From: Catalinimonas alkaloidigena | GTDB lineage: Bacteria > Bacteroidota > Bacteroidia > Cytophagales > Cyclobacteriaceae | DNA: 64,000 bases | Assembly: GCF_029504655.1 (NCBI RefSeq) | Contig: NZ_JAQFIL010000001.1 | Location: 2,299,001-2,363,000, forward strand | Direction of reading: 5' to 3' | Shown here: positions 36,168 to 45,683 of the stretch, piece by piece | Layout: each line of letters starts with the position of its first letter | Numbering within the stretch: the stretch's first letter is position 1 | Notes under the pieces: generated by a model | Seen by the model: only the letters and a program-made list of their open reading frames with translations | Databases searched by the model: none | What the model was told of the DNA's origin: nothing | Made by a program: the position numbers and the translations under genes

Positions 36168-37084
36168 TGGCTGGACAGGTAAAACATTATATCCATCTCC
36201 ATTTTGTAGTGTTGATTTGGGGTTTTACGGCTATACTAGGACTGTTTATTACGATACCTGCAGTAGAAATCGTATTGTATCGTACATTATTAGCCACAGT
36301 CGCTTTGGCTGTTTTATTGCTTCTTTGGAGAAAGCCATTACAACTGGAGAACAGAGCCATGATTCAAATCATGCTAACCGGCTGTCTTATTGGTGCTCAT
36401 TGGATATTATTTTTTGGTTCAGCCCGGGTTTCCACAGCTTCTGTATGTCTGGCAGGCATGGCTACTAGCTCCCTCTGGACAAGTTTTATTGAACCCTTCT
36501 TTTACCGCAAAAAAATAAAGCTTTATGAAGTTGGTTTAGGTCTCATGGTCATATTTGGACTGTATCTCATTTTCAGCTTTGAATTTAATCATGCATTAGG
36601 GCTTATTATGGCAGTTGCCTCAGCCTTCTTAGCTTCTCTTTTTACAGTGATCAATAGTAAGTTTACCAAGCAGTATTATCACTACACCATCACTTTTTAT
36701 GAGATGGGAGGAGCATTTTTGTTCACTTTATTATTTCTGCCTTTTTATTCAAAATACATAAGTGAGGGCGGGCTGGTGTATTGGCAGCCCACTGCAATGG
36801 ACTGGGTTTACCTGACAGTGCTTGCACTGCTTTGTACCGTTTATGCTTATTCAGCTTCTGTTGGATTGATGAAAAATGTATCGGCTTATGCGGTTAACCT
36901 GACTACCAATATGGAACCTGTGTACGGAATACTCTTAGCACTAATATTACTGGGTGACAAAGAACAGATGACACCTGGTTTTTATGCCGGAACGGGAATT
37001 ATATTAGCATCTGTTATTGCTTATCCTATCATCAGAAGATATCAGCGGAGAAAGTCAGCAAAAGCAGAGCTTAGCCATAGCTAA
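36167..37084 (+). CDS. EamA/DMT family transporter
   Basis: 305 residues, ten predicted membrane helices in two EamA repeats (residues of about 8-140 and 150-295). The first base of its ATG is the last of the permease stop codon, so translation is coupled. It is only distantly similar to the EamA protein at 33060; the substrate is unknown. The end faces the convergent GIN-domain gene across two bases. Confidence 0.87.
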   Translation: MAGQVKHYIHLHFVVLIWGFTAILGLFITIPAVEIVLYRTLLATVALAVLLLLWRKPLQLENRAMIQIMLTGCLIGAHWILFFGSARVSTASVCLAGMATSSLWTSFIEPFFYRKKIKLYEVGLGLMVIFGLYLIFSFEFNHALGLIMAVASAFLASLFTVINSKFTKQYYHYTITFYEMGGAFLFTLLFLPFYSKYISEGGLVYWQPTAMDWVYLTVLALLCTVYAYSASVGLMKNVSAYAVNLTTNMEPVYGILLALILLGDKEQMTPGFYAGTGIILASVIAYPIIRRYQRRKSAKAELSHS

Positions 37085-37086
37085 TG

Positions 37087-37806
37087 TTACTGATATACAC
37101 GCAAGCTTAAATCTCCTAATACTAGCTTTTTGTCTACCCACGGGTTTCCCTGACAGCGAATACTGGCATCGCCAAGTGAGGTTAAGAAGAGCTGATCACT
37201 TATATTAAGCTCAAATACGTTATCGCCGAACGCATGTATTTTACCCTTTGCGCAAGAAAGGCTGAGTAATGAAACTTTGTGGTCCCCGAATGCTTTAAGT
37301 TTGATCTGATCTACTTCGCCCCGCTCAATAGTGAGATTGTTATCACCATACAATGAGGTTTTGAGCTTTTGCACGTAGATGGATTTAAAATTAATATGAT
37401 TATCTCCGTAAGACTTTAATATGAATTTTTCTCTGTCAAGCTCTCCTGTATGATACACTTCATTATCGCCTTTCACAACAAGCTTCTCCAATTCCTTATA
37501 GCTTAGGATAAGCTGTACATCAGCATTTGGGTATTGATTATACTTACAGCCATTTTTACACCCATTCAGGTAAATTTTCAACTTTTTTCCTTTTACTTCA
37601 ACAATTATATCTTCTGGATTTACATTAATATAATCAATTGTAAGCTGCTGGCTGCTTCCTTGATAAAGTTGGATGTTTATGCCATCAGAAATGATGACTT
37701 GGGAAAAGGGCACTGCAATTACCTGCTTCAGCGTACGAGCTTCCGCTGAACAAAACATAGTTAGCAGTAAGGCGAAGGATGAGAACGAATGATAAAAAGT
37801 AAGCAT
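37087..37806 (-). CDS. Exported GIN domain protein (DUF2807)
   Basis: 239 residues. An N-terminal signal peptide (cleavage near residue 23) is followed by a right-handed beta-helix-like repeat domain. Short repeats such as VKGDNEVYH, SYGDNHINF, LYGDNNLTIE, AFGDHKVSL and AFGDNVFELN show the regular G-D-N turns of the GIN/DUF2807 family. A Cys pair (GCKNGC) may form a disulfide. Family members are surface or periplasmic proteins of unknown role. It is a single-gene unit. Confidence 0.82.
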   Translation of the reverse strand: MLTFYHSFSSFALLLTMFCSAEARTLKQVIAVPFSQVIISDGINIQLYQGSSQQLTIDYINVNPEDIIVEVKGKKLKIYLNGCKNGCKYNQYPNADVQLILSYKELEKLVVKGDNEVYHTGELDREKFILKSYGDNHINFKSIYVQKLKTSLYGDNNLTIERGEVDQIKLKAFGDHKVSLLSLSCAKGKIHAFGDNVFELNISDQLFLTSLGDASIRCQGNPWVDKKLVLGDLSLRVYQ

Positions 37807-37870
37807 AATTAGTGTAGTTTTAGAAGAGATGCATTATGTAGCAAGGAGGTTGCATCAGCATTCTAAAAAA

Positions 37871-37896
37871 AAAATCCCGACAATTTCTGTCGGGAT
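37871..37896 (-). terminator. Terminator of topA
   Basis: ATCCCGAC at 37874-37881 pairs with GTCGGGAT at 37889-37896. Read on the minus strand it is followed by a long T-run (A-run 37865-37873). It lies just after the topA stop. Confidence 0.9.
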
Positions 37897-37903
37897 AACG
37901 CTA

Positions 37904-40252
37904 TTATTTTTTCTTAGACCTGCTTCTACCTTTTTTTTCCGGTGCTTTTTCTGCCAGTTCCAGGCACTCCTCCAGGGTGAGTTCTGAAGGCTCTTTGTCT
38001 TTTGGAATTTTGACGTTCTTTTTACCCACCTTGATGTAAGGGCCATAGCGGCCTTTAAGTACCTGTACTTCTTCATTTTCATCAAAAACTTTGATGTATT
38101 TTTCCGCATCCGCTTTTCTTTTGGCCTCAATCAGCTCAATAGCTCTATCAATATCTATAGCCATAGGATCTTCATCCTTTGGTATAGAGGCAAATAGGTT
38201 TTTGTGCCGTACATAAGGTCCAAAACGACCAATATTAGCCGTTATGGTCTCTCCTTCAAACTCACCAACTTCTCTAGGTAGTTTGAATAATTCAAGTGCC
38301 TCTTCCAGGGTAATGGTTTCAATAAACTGACCTTTTCTCAGACTGGCGAACTTTGGTTTTTCTTCAGCATCCATTTCACCCAACTGGACCATAGGGCCAA
38401 ATTTTCCCAGGCGTGCGATCACTGGTAAGCCTGTTTTGGGGTCTTCTCCCAGAAGACGATCATTTTTAACCTGAGACCTGTCTATCTGCTCAGAACTTTC
38501 TACTTTAGAATGGAAACGTTGATAAAATTCATCTAACATCTGTACCCACTCTTTTTTACCCTGGGCAATTTCATCAAATTCTTTTTCTACCCGAGCTGTA
38601 AAAGAGTAATCAATTACATTGTCAAAATATTCAACCAGAAAATCATTGACTACCATCGCGATATCAGTAGGAAAAAGCTTTTTCTTTTCCGTACCGGTAA
38701 TTTCGGTAAGCTTCTGCTGGTCTATTTTGTCACCCTTTTTGATCAGGGTAAGCTCTTTGTATTCTCTTTCTGTACCCGCACGATCTTCTTTAAGGATATA
38801 GCCTCGCTTTTGAACAGTAGAGATAGTAGGTGCGTAAGTAGAGGGTCTGCCTATGCTCATTTCTTCCAGTTTTTTTACGAGGCTAGCCTCCGTATAGCGG
38901 GGAGGATGACGCGTAAAGCCCTGTCTGGCCTTCATAAAATCAAGTGTTAGCTTCTGACCTTCGGTAAGGGGAGGAAGCATACCTTTACGGTCCTCATCAT
39001 TTTCTTCATCGTCAGTAGATTCTATGTAAACCTTCAAAAAACCATCAAACTTGACCACTTCACCAGTTGCAGAAAGTGAATCCGGCAGGCCTTGGGCTGA
39101 TGAAGGATTTTTATAATCAATCGCGATGGTAACTAAGGTACGCTCAATCTGAGCCTCAGCCATTTGAGAAGCGATAGCCCTTTTCCAGATCAGTTCATAA
39201 AGCCTTTGCTCATTACGGTCTTTACCGGCTTCATTGGTTGAGAAGTCCGTGGGACGTATGGCTTCGTGCGCTTCCTGAGCAGAATCTGACTTGGTTTTAA
39301 AAGTACGTGTGTGTAAATAACCGTCTCCGAAGGTAGCTTTTATTTCTTTAGAGGCACCCTGTAATGCTTCCTCAGATAAATTAGTAGAATCAGTTCGCAT
39401 ATAGCTGATCTTACCTGCCTCATAAAGTCGCTGTGCCAGCGTCATGGTTTGAGAAACGGAGAATCCAAGTTTACGGGCAGCTTCTTGCTGAAGCGTAGAA
39501 GTAGTAAATGGGGGAGAAGGTGATTTTTTTACAGGTTTCTTCTCCAGCTTTTTAATGTGGAAGTCTGCATCACGGCATGCTTCCAGAAAAGCTAGTGCTT
39601 CCTCTTCAGTATCAAATTTTTTGGGAAGTTCAGCCTTAAGCATACTGTTTTTATCTACGATAAATTCGGCGCTAACTTTATAAGAAGATTTGGACTCAAA
39701 CTCCGTAATTTCACGCTCACGCTCTACCACAAGCCTTACAGCCACGGACTGTACACGCCCGGCAGAGAGGCCTCTCTTTATCTTTTTCCAGAGTACAGGA
39801 GAAAGTTCAAACCCTACGAGACGATCCAGGATTCGTCTTGCCTGTTGCGCATTGACAAGGTCTAGGTCAATGCCCCTGGGGGTCTGAATAGCATTTAAAA
39901 TCGCGGTTTTTGTAATTTCTCTGAAGACAATGCGGCGTGTTTTCTCGTCTTTAAGCTTCAACTCTTCTTTGAGGTGCCATGAAATAGCTTCTCCTTCACG
40001 GTCATCATCACTCGCCAGATAGATAAGATCAGAATCTTTTACTAATTTTTTCAGCTGCGAGATAACTTCTTTTTTATCAGAAGAAACTGTATAAGTAGGT
40101 TTGAAACCATTATTGATGTCAATAGCTTTATCATCTTTTGGCAGATCTCGTATATGTCCGTAGCTTGAAGCGACAACATAATCTTTACCTAAATATCCTT
40201 CTATGGTTTTCGCTTTCGCCGGTGATTCTACGATTACTAAGTTCTTGGGCAT
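37904..40252 (-). CDS. topA: DNA topoisomerase I
   Basis: Type IA topoisomerase that relaxes negative supercoils. 782 residues: Toprim domain at the N-terminus (VIVESPAKAKTIEGYLG with catalytic Glu, then DDDREGEAISWH), the central gate domain with the active-site Tyr in ISYMRTDSTNLS, and three C-terminal repeats of the type GRFGPYV / GRYGPYIKVG. There are no CxxC zinc ribbons, so the tail uses the zinc-free repeats common in this phylum. The last residues are strongly basic (RSRSKKK). It is a single-gene unit. Confidence 0.96.
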   Translation of the reverse strand: MPKNLVIVESPAKAKTIEGYLGKDYVVASSYGHIRDLPKDDKAIDINNGFKPTYTVSSDKKEVISQLKKLVKDSDLIYLASDDDREGEAISWHLKEELKLKDEKTRRIVFREITKTAILNAIQTPRGIDLDLVNAQQARRILDRLVGFELSPVLWKKIKRGLSAGRVQSVAVRLVVEREREITEFESKSSYKVSAEFIVDKNSMLKAELPKKFDTEEEALAFLEACRDADFHIKKLEKKPVKKSPSPPFTTSTLQQEAARKLGFSVSQTMTLAQRLYEAGKISYMRTDSTNLSEEALQGASKEIKATFGDGYLHTRTFKTKSDSAQEAHEAIRPTDFSTNEAGKDRNEQRLYELIWKRAIASQMAEAQIERTLVTIAIDYKNPSSAQGLPDSLSATGEVVKFDGFLKVYIESTDDEENDEDRKGMLPPLTEGQKLTLDFMKARQGFTRHPPRYTEASLVKKLEEMSIGRPSTYAPTISTVQKRGYILKEDRAGTEREYKELTLIKKGDKIDQQKLTEITGTEKKKLFPTDIAMVVNDFLVEYFDNVIDYSFTARVEKEFDEIAQGKKEWVQMLDEFYQRFHSKVESSEQIDRSQVKNDRLLGEDPKTGLPVIARLGKFGPMVQLGEMDAEEKPKFASLRKGQFIETITLEEALELFKLPREVGEFEGETITANIGRFGPYVRHKNLFASIPKDEDPMAIDIDRAIELIEAKRKADAEKYIKVFDENEEVQVLKGRYGPYIKVGKKNVKIPKDKEPSELTLEECLELAEKAPEKKGRSRSKKK

Positions 40253-40409
40253 CTTATGCTTACTTTATGGTCGGTTTAGAAATAAGTACGAACAGGCGTA
40301 ATAAATAATTATTGAGATAAACTACATTTTAACTACTTTTTAAACAACACATTGCAATATTCGCTGCAAATAAAAGGAATTGTTTTTTCATTAACATATA
40401 CTTCTACAA

Positions 40410-40910
40410 ATGGTTAAGAAATTGTTTTTAGGGCGCCATGCCGAGTCTGCTGAAGCAGTAGCTGGTATCAAAGATATAGAAAGAGATCTTACTGCCAAAG
40501 GGTATCGCGACGCTCCCCGTGTAGGGAAATACCTGTTTGAACAAAATTTACTACCCGATACAGTAATCAGCAGCAGTGCTCAACGTGCTAAGGCTACCGC
40601 AGAACTTATGGCAGAGCAATTGAAATATGAATTGCACAAAATTAATTTTTCAGATGATCTATATAATGCTTCTGTGCGCACCCTGCTCAAGGTGGTGAAT
40701 GAAGAACAAAGTACATGTAATCACCTCATACTGCTTGCTCACAACCCTGCAATCTCCTACTTGGCCGAATATCTCAGCAACGAAAATATAGGAAGCATAG
40801 TAGCAGGGGGTATGATTATTCTGAACTTTGATATAGGTAGCTGGGAAGAAGTTTCCGAAGGTAATGGTGAATTCTATATGTACATTCAACCCGATCAGAT
40901 TATTTTTTAA
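40410..40910 (+). CDS. SixA-type histidine phosphatase
   Basis: 166 residues, the small branch of the histidine phosphatase superfamily. The catalytic RH pair is Arg9-His10 in FLGRHAESAEA, with VISSSAQRAKATAEL (second Arg) and LLAHNPAISYLAEYL (second His). SixA removes phosphate from phosphohistidine in phosphorelay or PTS proteins in E. coli; the target here is unknown. Followed after 12 bases by a small membrane protein gene. Confidence 0.88.
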   Translation: MVKKLFLGRHAESAEAVAGIKDIERDLTAKGYRDAPRVGKYLFEQNLLPDTVISSSAQRAKATAELMAEQLKYELHKINFSDDLYNASVRTLLKVVNEEQSTCNHLILLAHNPAISYLAEYLSNENIGSIVAGGMIILNFDIGSWEEVSEGNGEFYMYIQPDQIIF

Positions 40911-40922
40911 CCATTCAGTCTT

Positions 40923-41252
40923 ATGATTATAGAGTTACTTGTGAATGCGGTAGCGGTATTTTTAGCTGCTTACTTACTTCAAGGCGTTGAAGTAAAAAGT
41001 TTCTGGAGCGCTATTCTTACTGCTGTCGTACTGGCCATCGTAAATGCAGTCATCAAGCCTATTATGATTTTCCTTACTATTCCGGTTACGATAATCACCT
41101 TTGGCTTATTTTTACTGGTAATCAACGCACTCATGCTAATGCTGGTGGATGCGATACTTCCCGGTCTAAAAATTAAAAACTTCTGGTGGGCACTCATCTT
41201 TGGGATTGTTCTCTCAATCATTAATGCGATTTTGTCCTGGATTATCTTATAA
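40923..41252 (+). CDS. Small four-helix membrane protein (phage holin family IV type)
   Basis: 109 residues with four membrane helices and the motifs NAVIKPIMIFLTIPVTIITFGLF (spread over residues 40-63) and NALMLMLVDAILPG, typical of PF04020-type proteins found in most Bacteroidota chromosomes. The holin name is historical; no phage genes are nearby and the role is unknown. Probably in one transcript with the phosphatase before it and the VTT protein after it. Confidence 0.88.
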   Translation: MIIELLVNAVAVFLAAYLLQGVEVKSFWSAILTAVVLAIVNAVIKPIMIFLTIPVTIITFGLFLLVINALMLMLVDAILPGLKIKNFWWALIFGIVLSIINAILSWIIL

Positions 41253-41258
41253 TGAAAA

Positions 41259-41828
41259 GTGGATAGCGATAAGTTTATTTTTCTAGCCCGAAATTTAGTA
41301 AGGGGAATAATTTGGCTTACAGTATTGGTGGGGGCCTTTTATGTGATTAAAAAATATGTGGATGTAGATTACTTACTATGGCTCAAACCCATATATGATG
41401 AGCCTTATTTGGTATATGCTATTTACACTGTTTCTGAGGTGCTTTTTGGAATCATACCCCCTGAAATATTTATGATTTGGGGGCTTAGAAGCAGCAACCT
41501 TAATACATATATTGAAGTTGTAATTCTCCTTACATTGATTTCTTTTCTGGCCGGAGTGATCGGTTTTTTGATAGGTAAGTACCTGGAGCATACCCAGTTT
41601 TTTAAGCTTTTTAAGAAAAAAGTATTCGGTAAGTATGAAAAATACTTATATCACTATGGTGCTTTTATCATCATTGTAGCTGCACTAACGCCACTGCCCT
41701 TTTCAGGCGTAAGTATGTTGGTGGGAAGTGTAGAATTCCCCCTTCGTAAGTACGCCATATTTGCCCAGGCTCGTTTTATCAGGTTTTTAGTATATTCATA
41801 CGTGATCTGGGAAGTAAATATGTTATAG
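41259..41828 (+). CDS. VTT-domain (DedA-like) membrane protein
   Basis: 189 residues. The only usable start is GTG at 41259; a nearby ATG at 41252 stops after four codons. Three to five membrane segments with the central motif GFLIGKYLEHTQFFK and ALTPLPFSGVSMLVGSVE resemble the VTT/SNARE-associated domain of lipid scramblase-like DedA proteins, in a short form. Function unknown. Six bases separate it from the previous gene. Confidence 0.8.
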   Translation: MDSDKFIFLARNLVRGIIWLTVLVGAFYVIKKYVDVDYLLWLKPIYDEPYLVYAIYTVSEVLFGIIPPEIFMIWGLRSSNLNTYIEVVILLTLISFLAGVIGFLIGKYLEHTQFFKLFKKKVFGKYEKYLYHYGAFIIIVAALTPLPFSGVSMLVGSVEFPLRKYAIFAQARFIRFLVYSYVIWEVNML

Positions 41829-42090
41829 TTAAACTTTCTTGTATTCTGCTAGTTTACTCAGCATCCTTTAAACTTTGTGAGTCTGCTCTGTGAAAAGAAT
41901 CCTGCTAAGCAACCTGATCAACAAACTTCATGTATAGTTCTGAGAGCAGTATCCATCATGATTGTCAGGAAGGCTACAATTTGATCTTTATATCATTTAT
42001 ATCAATAGATATTTGTGTAATATCAATGTAGTATGATAACAATTAATTACTATATTTAAATAACTGCGAATAATCTATATCTATTAAACT

Positions 42091-42660
42091 ATGAAGGCTA
42101 CTTTCTCTATTGCGATTCTCTCATTGCTCTTTTTAGCAAGTTGCATGGGTTATAAAGAGTTTCCTGTTGAATCTGACTACAGTTATGAAGGAGATTTTAA
42201 AAAGTATAAGACTTTTAATTTTCTCGATACCAGAAGCTCAGGTCCGGATTCCAGCATCCAAAATCATATCATAGAAGAATCTATCAAAGCAAGGATGGAA
42301 TTACAGGGTTATGATTACTCAGAAGAAGCTCCACGTTTGCTGGTTTCATATAAGATATTTTATGATAGTTTATTCTTTACAGGTTATGAACAGCCCGATT
42401 TAGAAATGTTTATTGAATATGAAGAGTCAATAGACAAAGACATGGATCCAGTAAAATATAACCTGCGACAAGGTACACTTTTAGTGCTTATCTATGATCG
42501 TGAGCGGAAAAAATCAATATGGCAAGGGTATGCATCTGGTGTTTTCGGTAACCAATACTTTAATGACAAACGTTATCTTCAGGGGGCAGTAAGGTCAATC
42601 TTTGATCAGTACAAAGTATTTGCTGAAGGTTTTGTGGTAGAAAAGAAAAAGTTACGGTAA
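42091..42660 (+). CDS. DUF4136 lipoprotein
   Basis: 189 residues. Lipoprotein signal MKATFSIAILSLLFLASC with the lipidated Cys at 18, then a DUF4136-type domain: YSYEGDFKKYKTFNF at the start of the mature protein and LLVLIYDRERKKSIWQGYASG near the end. Family members are periplasmic or outer-membrane lipoproteins with no known role. It is its own unit, preceded by 262 bases without other genes and followed by a terminator. Confidence 0.85.
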   Translation: MKATFSIAILSLLFLASCMGYKEFPVESDYSYEGDFKKYKTFNFLDTRSSGPDSSIQNHIIEESIKARMELQGYDYSEEAPRLLVSYKIFYDSLFFTGYEQPDLEMFIEYEESIDKDMDPVKYNLRQGTLLVLIYDRERKKSIWQGYASGVFGNQYFNDKRYLQGAVRSIFDQYKVFAEGFVVEKKKLR

Positions 42661-42703
42661 CACTTCTACTTCGCTATGGCACAATATTGATTTTCAGAAT
42701 TTT

Positions 42704-42731
42704 ACCGGATCATATACGTTCCGGTTTTTTT
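42704..42731 (+). terminator. Terminator of the DUF4136 gene
   Basis: ACCGGA at 42704-42709 pairs with TCCGGT at 42720-42725, followed by T's to 42731. The loop is 10 bases. Confidence 0.8.
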
Positions 42732-42798
42732 ATGTAAGTACCAAAAACTAAAATGACACACAGGAACCATTCCCTTATTCTTTTAAAAATTCAGACGC

Positions 42799-42821
42799 AA
42801 AAAGCCGCTTAAGTAGCGGCT
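42799..42821 (-). terminator. Terminator of the coiled-coil membrane protein gene
   Basis: AGCCGCT at 42803-42809 pairs with AGCGGCT at 42815-42821 around five bases; on the minus strand the stem is followed by TTTT. It lies 40 bases after the stop at 42861. Confidence 0.8.
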
Positions 42822-42860
42822 AAACAATTATGAGATTGAAAATAGTTGGTTCATTTAGCC

Positions 42861-43784
42861 TCAACGTATTTCAAAATTTGTTTTACCTATGATGTAATCG
42901 TCTGTATAAATTTCAATAGTGTGTCGACCTTCAGCATAATCACTTCCTTTTTCATAAAGAAATGTTAGTTCTTGTTGGGTATTATCAAAAAGGATCTCTT
43001 GCTTTTGCGTGAAGAAAACTTCTTTGCCATCCTTCATGAAAGTGCCTGCCCCCTTAGCTACATCAAAAATCACATTACCGTCTGGGTCAATCACACGTAC
43101 CATGATATCTTTACCTTCTACTGGAGCCACATCATTTTTCGCCAGATTAAATTTTAGCTGTAACTGTTCAATTTGATTGTTACGATAGCGGTCTCTTTCT
43201 TTGGCATTCCCCCGACCATTAATTCCCATGACGCTGATGTTCTCAGCTTTTAGCATTGAAGCTACTTCTACCTTTTCAGAAAGCTGCTCATTATTAGTTT
43301 TTACTTCACTGATGGTTTTATTTAACACTCTCTGATCTTCCTTGAGCTCAGTGTTTTCCGCATATAAAGCTTCATTAAGCTCTTTTAATTCGGCGATTTC
43401 AGCGTCTTTTTTGATAAGCAGTTCCCGATAACCTTCTACACGATTTCTGATTTGATCATAACGTTTTTGAGCTAACTGCCCCTCGTTCTGTAACTGTTCT
43501 TTTTCCTGCTCCAACGTTTCTCTAATTAACCGTAGTTCTTCTACATCCTCACCTAGCTTTTGTAACTCTTCAATCTTTAGGTTAAGCTCGTTACTCATGG
43601 ATTCCAGCTTGTTGTAGGTTTCTTCCAGTTCCTCTTTACTACTTTGTAGCTCAGTACCCATTTCCTGATTGTTTTGGTAATAAAGGAAAAGCGTAACTAC
43701 GTTTACCAGAAGCAACAGGCCAATAACAGTGATTAAAATAGTTCTATTTTTGGATCGTTGTTGCTCAGTCTGATTCGTTGACAT
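42861..43784 (-). CDS. Membrane-anchored coiled-coil protein
   Basis: 307 residues: a short basic cytoplasmic start, one membrane helix (TILITVIGLLLLVNVVTLFLYY, here residues 15-36), a long coiled coil (about 40-180, Glu/Leu/Lys heptads), and a C-terminal beta domain of about 110 residues beginning LKFNLAKNDVAPVEGKDIMVRV. The layout is common in Bacteroidota and of unknown role; a structural or signalling task across the inner membrane is possible. Single-gene unit with its own terminator. Confidence 0.75.
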   Translation of the reverse strand: MSTNQTEQQRSKNRTILITVIGLLLLVNVVTLFLYYQNNQEMGTELQSSKEELEETYNKLESMSNELNLKIEELQKLGEDVEELRLIRETLEQEKEQLQNEGQLAQKRYDQIRNRVEGYRELLIKKDAEIAELKELNEALYAENTELKEDQRVLNKTISEVKTNNEQLSEKVEVASMLKAENISVMGINGRGNAKERDRYRNNQIEQLQLKFNLAKNDVAPVEGKDIMVRVIDPDGNVIFDVAKGAGTFMKDGKEVFFTQKQEILFDNTQQELTFLYEKGSDYAEGRHTIEIYTDDYIIGKTNFEIR

Positions 43785-43845
43785 AAATTGATATAGTTAT
43801 TTGTTCTTTAATGTGTAAAAATAGTAAAATATTTCTTTCATACTT

Positions 43846-44439
43846 ATGTTAGACAAGCTTGATGAAGATTACTGGTCTCAGCGATACCGAAATGAACAAA
43901 CAGGCTGGGATATTGGCCAATTATCTCCACCGCTCAAACATTATATTGATCAAATTAGTCAAAAAAGCCTATCAATTTTGATACCCGGTAGTGGTAACGC
44001 TTATGAGGCAGCCTATCTGATGGAAAAAGGTTTCTACAATACCCATATTTTGGATATATCAGAATGGCCTTTAAACCAATTTAAAAAGCAAAGCCCTGAT
44101 TTTCCTGCAAATCAAGTGCTTCATAAAGATTTTTTTGCATTAGAAGGTTCATTTGATTTGATATTTGAACAGACATTTTTCTGCGCTTTAAAACCAGATT
44201 TGAGGCCTCAATATGTAGAAAAAATGCTCAATTTGCTAAAAGGTGGCGGTAAACTGGTAGGCTTACTCTTTGACGATCCTCTGTATGATGATCATCCTCC
44301 ATTTGGCGGAAGCAAAGGAGAGTACCTCGCACTATTCCGACCCCACTTTGATATTCATACATTTGAAAAGAGTTACAATTCAATCAAAGCCCGTCGGGGA
44401 AGGGAGCTTTTTATGATATTGCAAAAGCCTAAAAACTGA
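43846..44439 (+). CDS. TPMT-family SAM-dependent methyltransferase
   Basis: 197 residues. Opens with the TPMT-type YWSQRYRNEQTGWDIGQLSPPL and has a Rossmann SAM site around ILIPGSGNAYEAAYLMEKGF, then FDLIFEQTFFCALKPDLR. These mark the thiopurine S-methyltransferase-like branch, whose bacterial members methylate thiols, selenium or tellurium compounds or halides. The natural substrate is unknown. Its last 11 bases overlap the convergent methyltransferase gene. Confidence 0.86.
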   Translation: MLDKLDEDYWSQRYRNEQTGWDIGQLSPPLKHYIDQISQKSLSILIPGSGNAYEAAYLMEKGFYNTHILDISEWPLNQFKKQSPDFPANQVLHKDFFALEGSFDLIFEQTFFCALKPDLRPQYVEKMLNLLKGGGKLVGLLFDDPLYDDHPPFGGSKGEYLALFRPHFDIHTFEKSYNSIKARRGRELFMILQKPKN

Positions 44440-45214
44440 GCAGATAGTGTTGCTTTTTTTTAAGTGGTGTGAAGAAAAGGAGGCCCGCATCAAATATATC
44501 CAGGCTAAGCCTTACCTCAGCTTGCTTATACAGCTCTTTCCAGGCTTTTTGCATCCCTGAAGACCAATAAATGTCATCTAAAACAAAAATGCTCCGTTCA
44601 TGTGATTTCTCCTTCAACCATTCGTAATAGTTGAGCGTAGGTTGATACCTGTGATTTGCATCCATATAAGCGAAATCAACAGAATCACATTCAGATAAAA
44701 TCAATGGTAAGGTATCATCTATATTGCCTTCTATAAGATGAATATTCTTAATTTTCCATGTTTTAAATAGCTTGCGAGCTAAATGGGCTGTCTCAGGGCA
44801 TCCTTCAAAGGTGTAGATTGTTGCGCTGGGATTAGCAGCTGATAAATATAATGTGGTAATTCCCAGACTGGCTCCCAATTCAATAATGATGTTTGGTTTT
44901 TGGTCTGATATAAGTCTGTAGAGCAAGCGACAAAATTTAGCATCGCCTAGGCTATAAGATGCAATGCTGCTCACCTGACGCCTATTATTTTGCGATACTC
45001 GTGATTGTGCCCCGGGAGATTTTACAGTAATCGTATTTTTATCCTTTAAAAAAATGCTACGGAAGTTTTCAATCTCCTTGAATATCTGCTCATGCTGATC
45101 TTGCTTCACCAGTTCTGTATAAAAACGATATACAAAGGGTGCATGCAGAGAATGTTTATCTACTGCATGAAGCCAGTGATATAAATAACCTTTTACTAAT
45201 GAATAAGGAATCAA
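44429..45214 (-). CDS. Class I SAM-dependent methyltransferase
   Basis: 261 residues. The SAM-binding fold lies at about 115-220: IIIELGASLGITTLYLSAAN, then YTFEGCPETAHLARKLF and FAYMDANHRYQPTLNYYEWL, like catechol O-methyltransferase-type enzymes. The N-terminal 90 residues (LHAVDKHSLHAPFVYRFYTEL) are typical of a Bacteroidota family without a known substrate. It begins right after the apaG stop, so the two are probably cotranscribed. Confidence 0.83.
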   Translation of the reverse strand: MIPYSLVKGYLYHWLHAVDKHSLHAPFVYRFYTELVKQDQHEQIFKEIENFRSIFLKDKNTITVKSPGAQSRVSQNNRRQVSSIASYSLGDAKFCRLLYRLISDQKPNIIIELGASLGITTLYLSAANPSATIYTFEGCPETAHLARKLFKTWKIKNIHLIEGNIDDTLPLILSECDSVDFAYMDANHRYQPTLNYYEWLKEKSHERSIFVLDDIYWSSGMQKAWKELYKQAEVRLSLDIFDAGLLFFTPLKKKQHYLLSF

Positions 45215-45601
45215 TCAGTTAGATCGGTAGGGAGCGAGCATGCTGAAGGCAGGAATAGCGGCCTGGAAGTTTTTGCCGTCCACAACTCTTTCCATGAGGT
45301 AAGTGCCATGCATTTTTCCAATGCCTGATTTTAAATTACATCCGGAAACATATTGGTGAGTGTCTCCGGGTTCCAGTACGGGCTGCTTTCCAACCACACC
45401 TTCTCCTTCAACCTCACGAACAGGGTAACCAGCATCAGCGATATACCAATGCCTTCTCAATAACTTTACTGTATGTTCACTGTTGTTCTCTATGGTAATG
45501 TGATAAGTAAAAACATAATGGTTTTGTGCGGGACTTGAATAGTCTGGCTGATATTCAGTAAATACTGTTACTTTAACACCCTCTGTTACTTCTGTTACCA
45601 T
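45215..45601 (-). CDS. apaG: ApaG protein
   Basis: 128 residues covering one ApaG/DUF525 domain: fibronectin-III-like beta sandwich with YHITIENNSEHTVKLLRRHWYI, EVEGEGVVGKQPVLEPGDTHQYVSG and GKMHGTYLM. The role is uncertain; it has been linked to metal resistance and pyrophosphate binding. It precedes the methyltransferase gene directly. Confidence 0.92.
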   Translation of the reverse strand: MVTEVTEGVKVTVFTEYQPDYSSPAQNHYVFTYHITIENNSEHTVKLLRRHWYIADAGYPVREVEGEGVVGKQPVLEPGDTHQYVSGCNLKSGIGKMHGTYLMERVVDGKNFQAAIPAFSMLAPYRSN

Positions 45602-45683
45602 TTGTGCAATTTCTTTCTTTTTTTACGACTAAATATAGCTAATAGTTTAAAATAACCTAAAATCTGATTTAATTCTTTATTTG

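Noticed and set aside
33060..37084. The two EamA transporters as a recent tandem duplication
   Set aside because: They share the fold but little sequence by eye and are separated by tgt and an LptF/G permease gene.
40923..41252. Holin-like gene as sign of a prophage
   Set aside because: The family is present in most Bacteroidota chromosomes and no phage structural, lysis or integrase genes are nearby.
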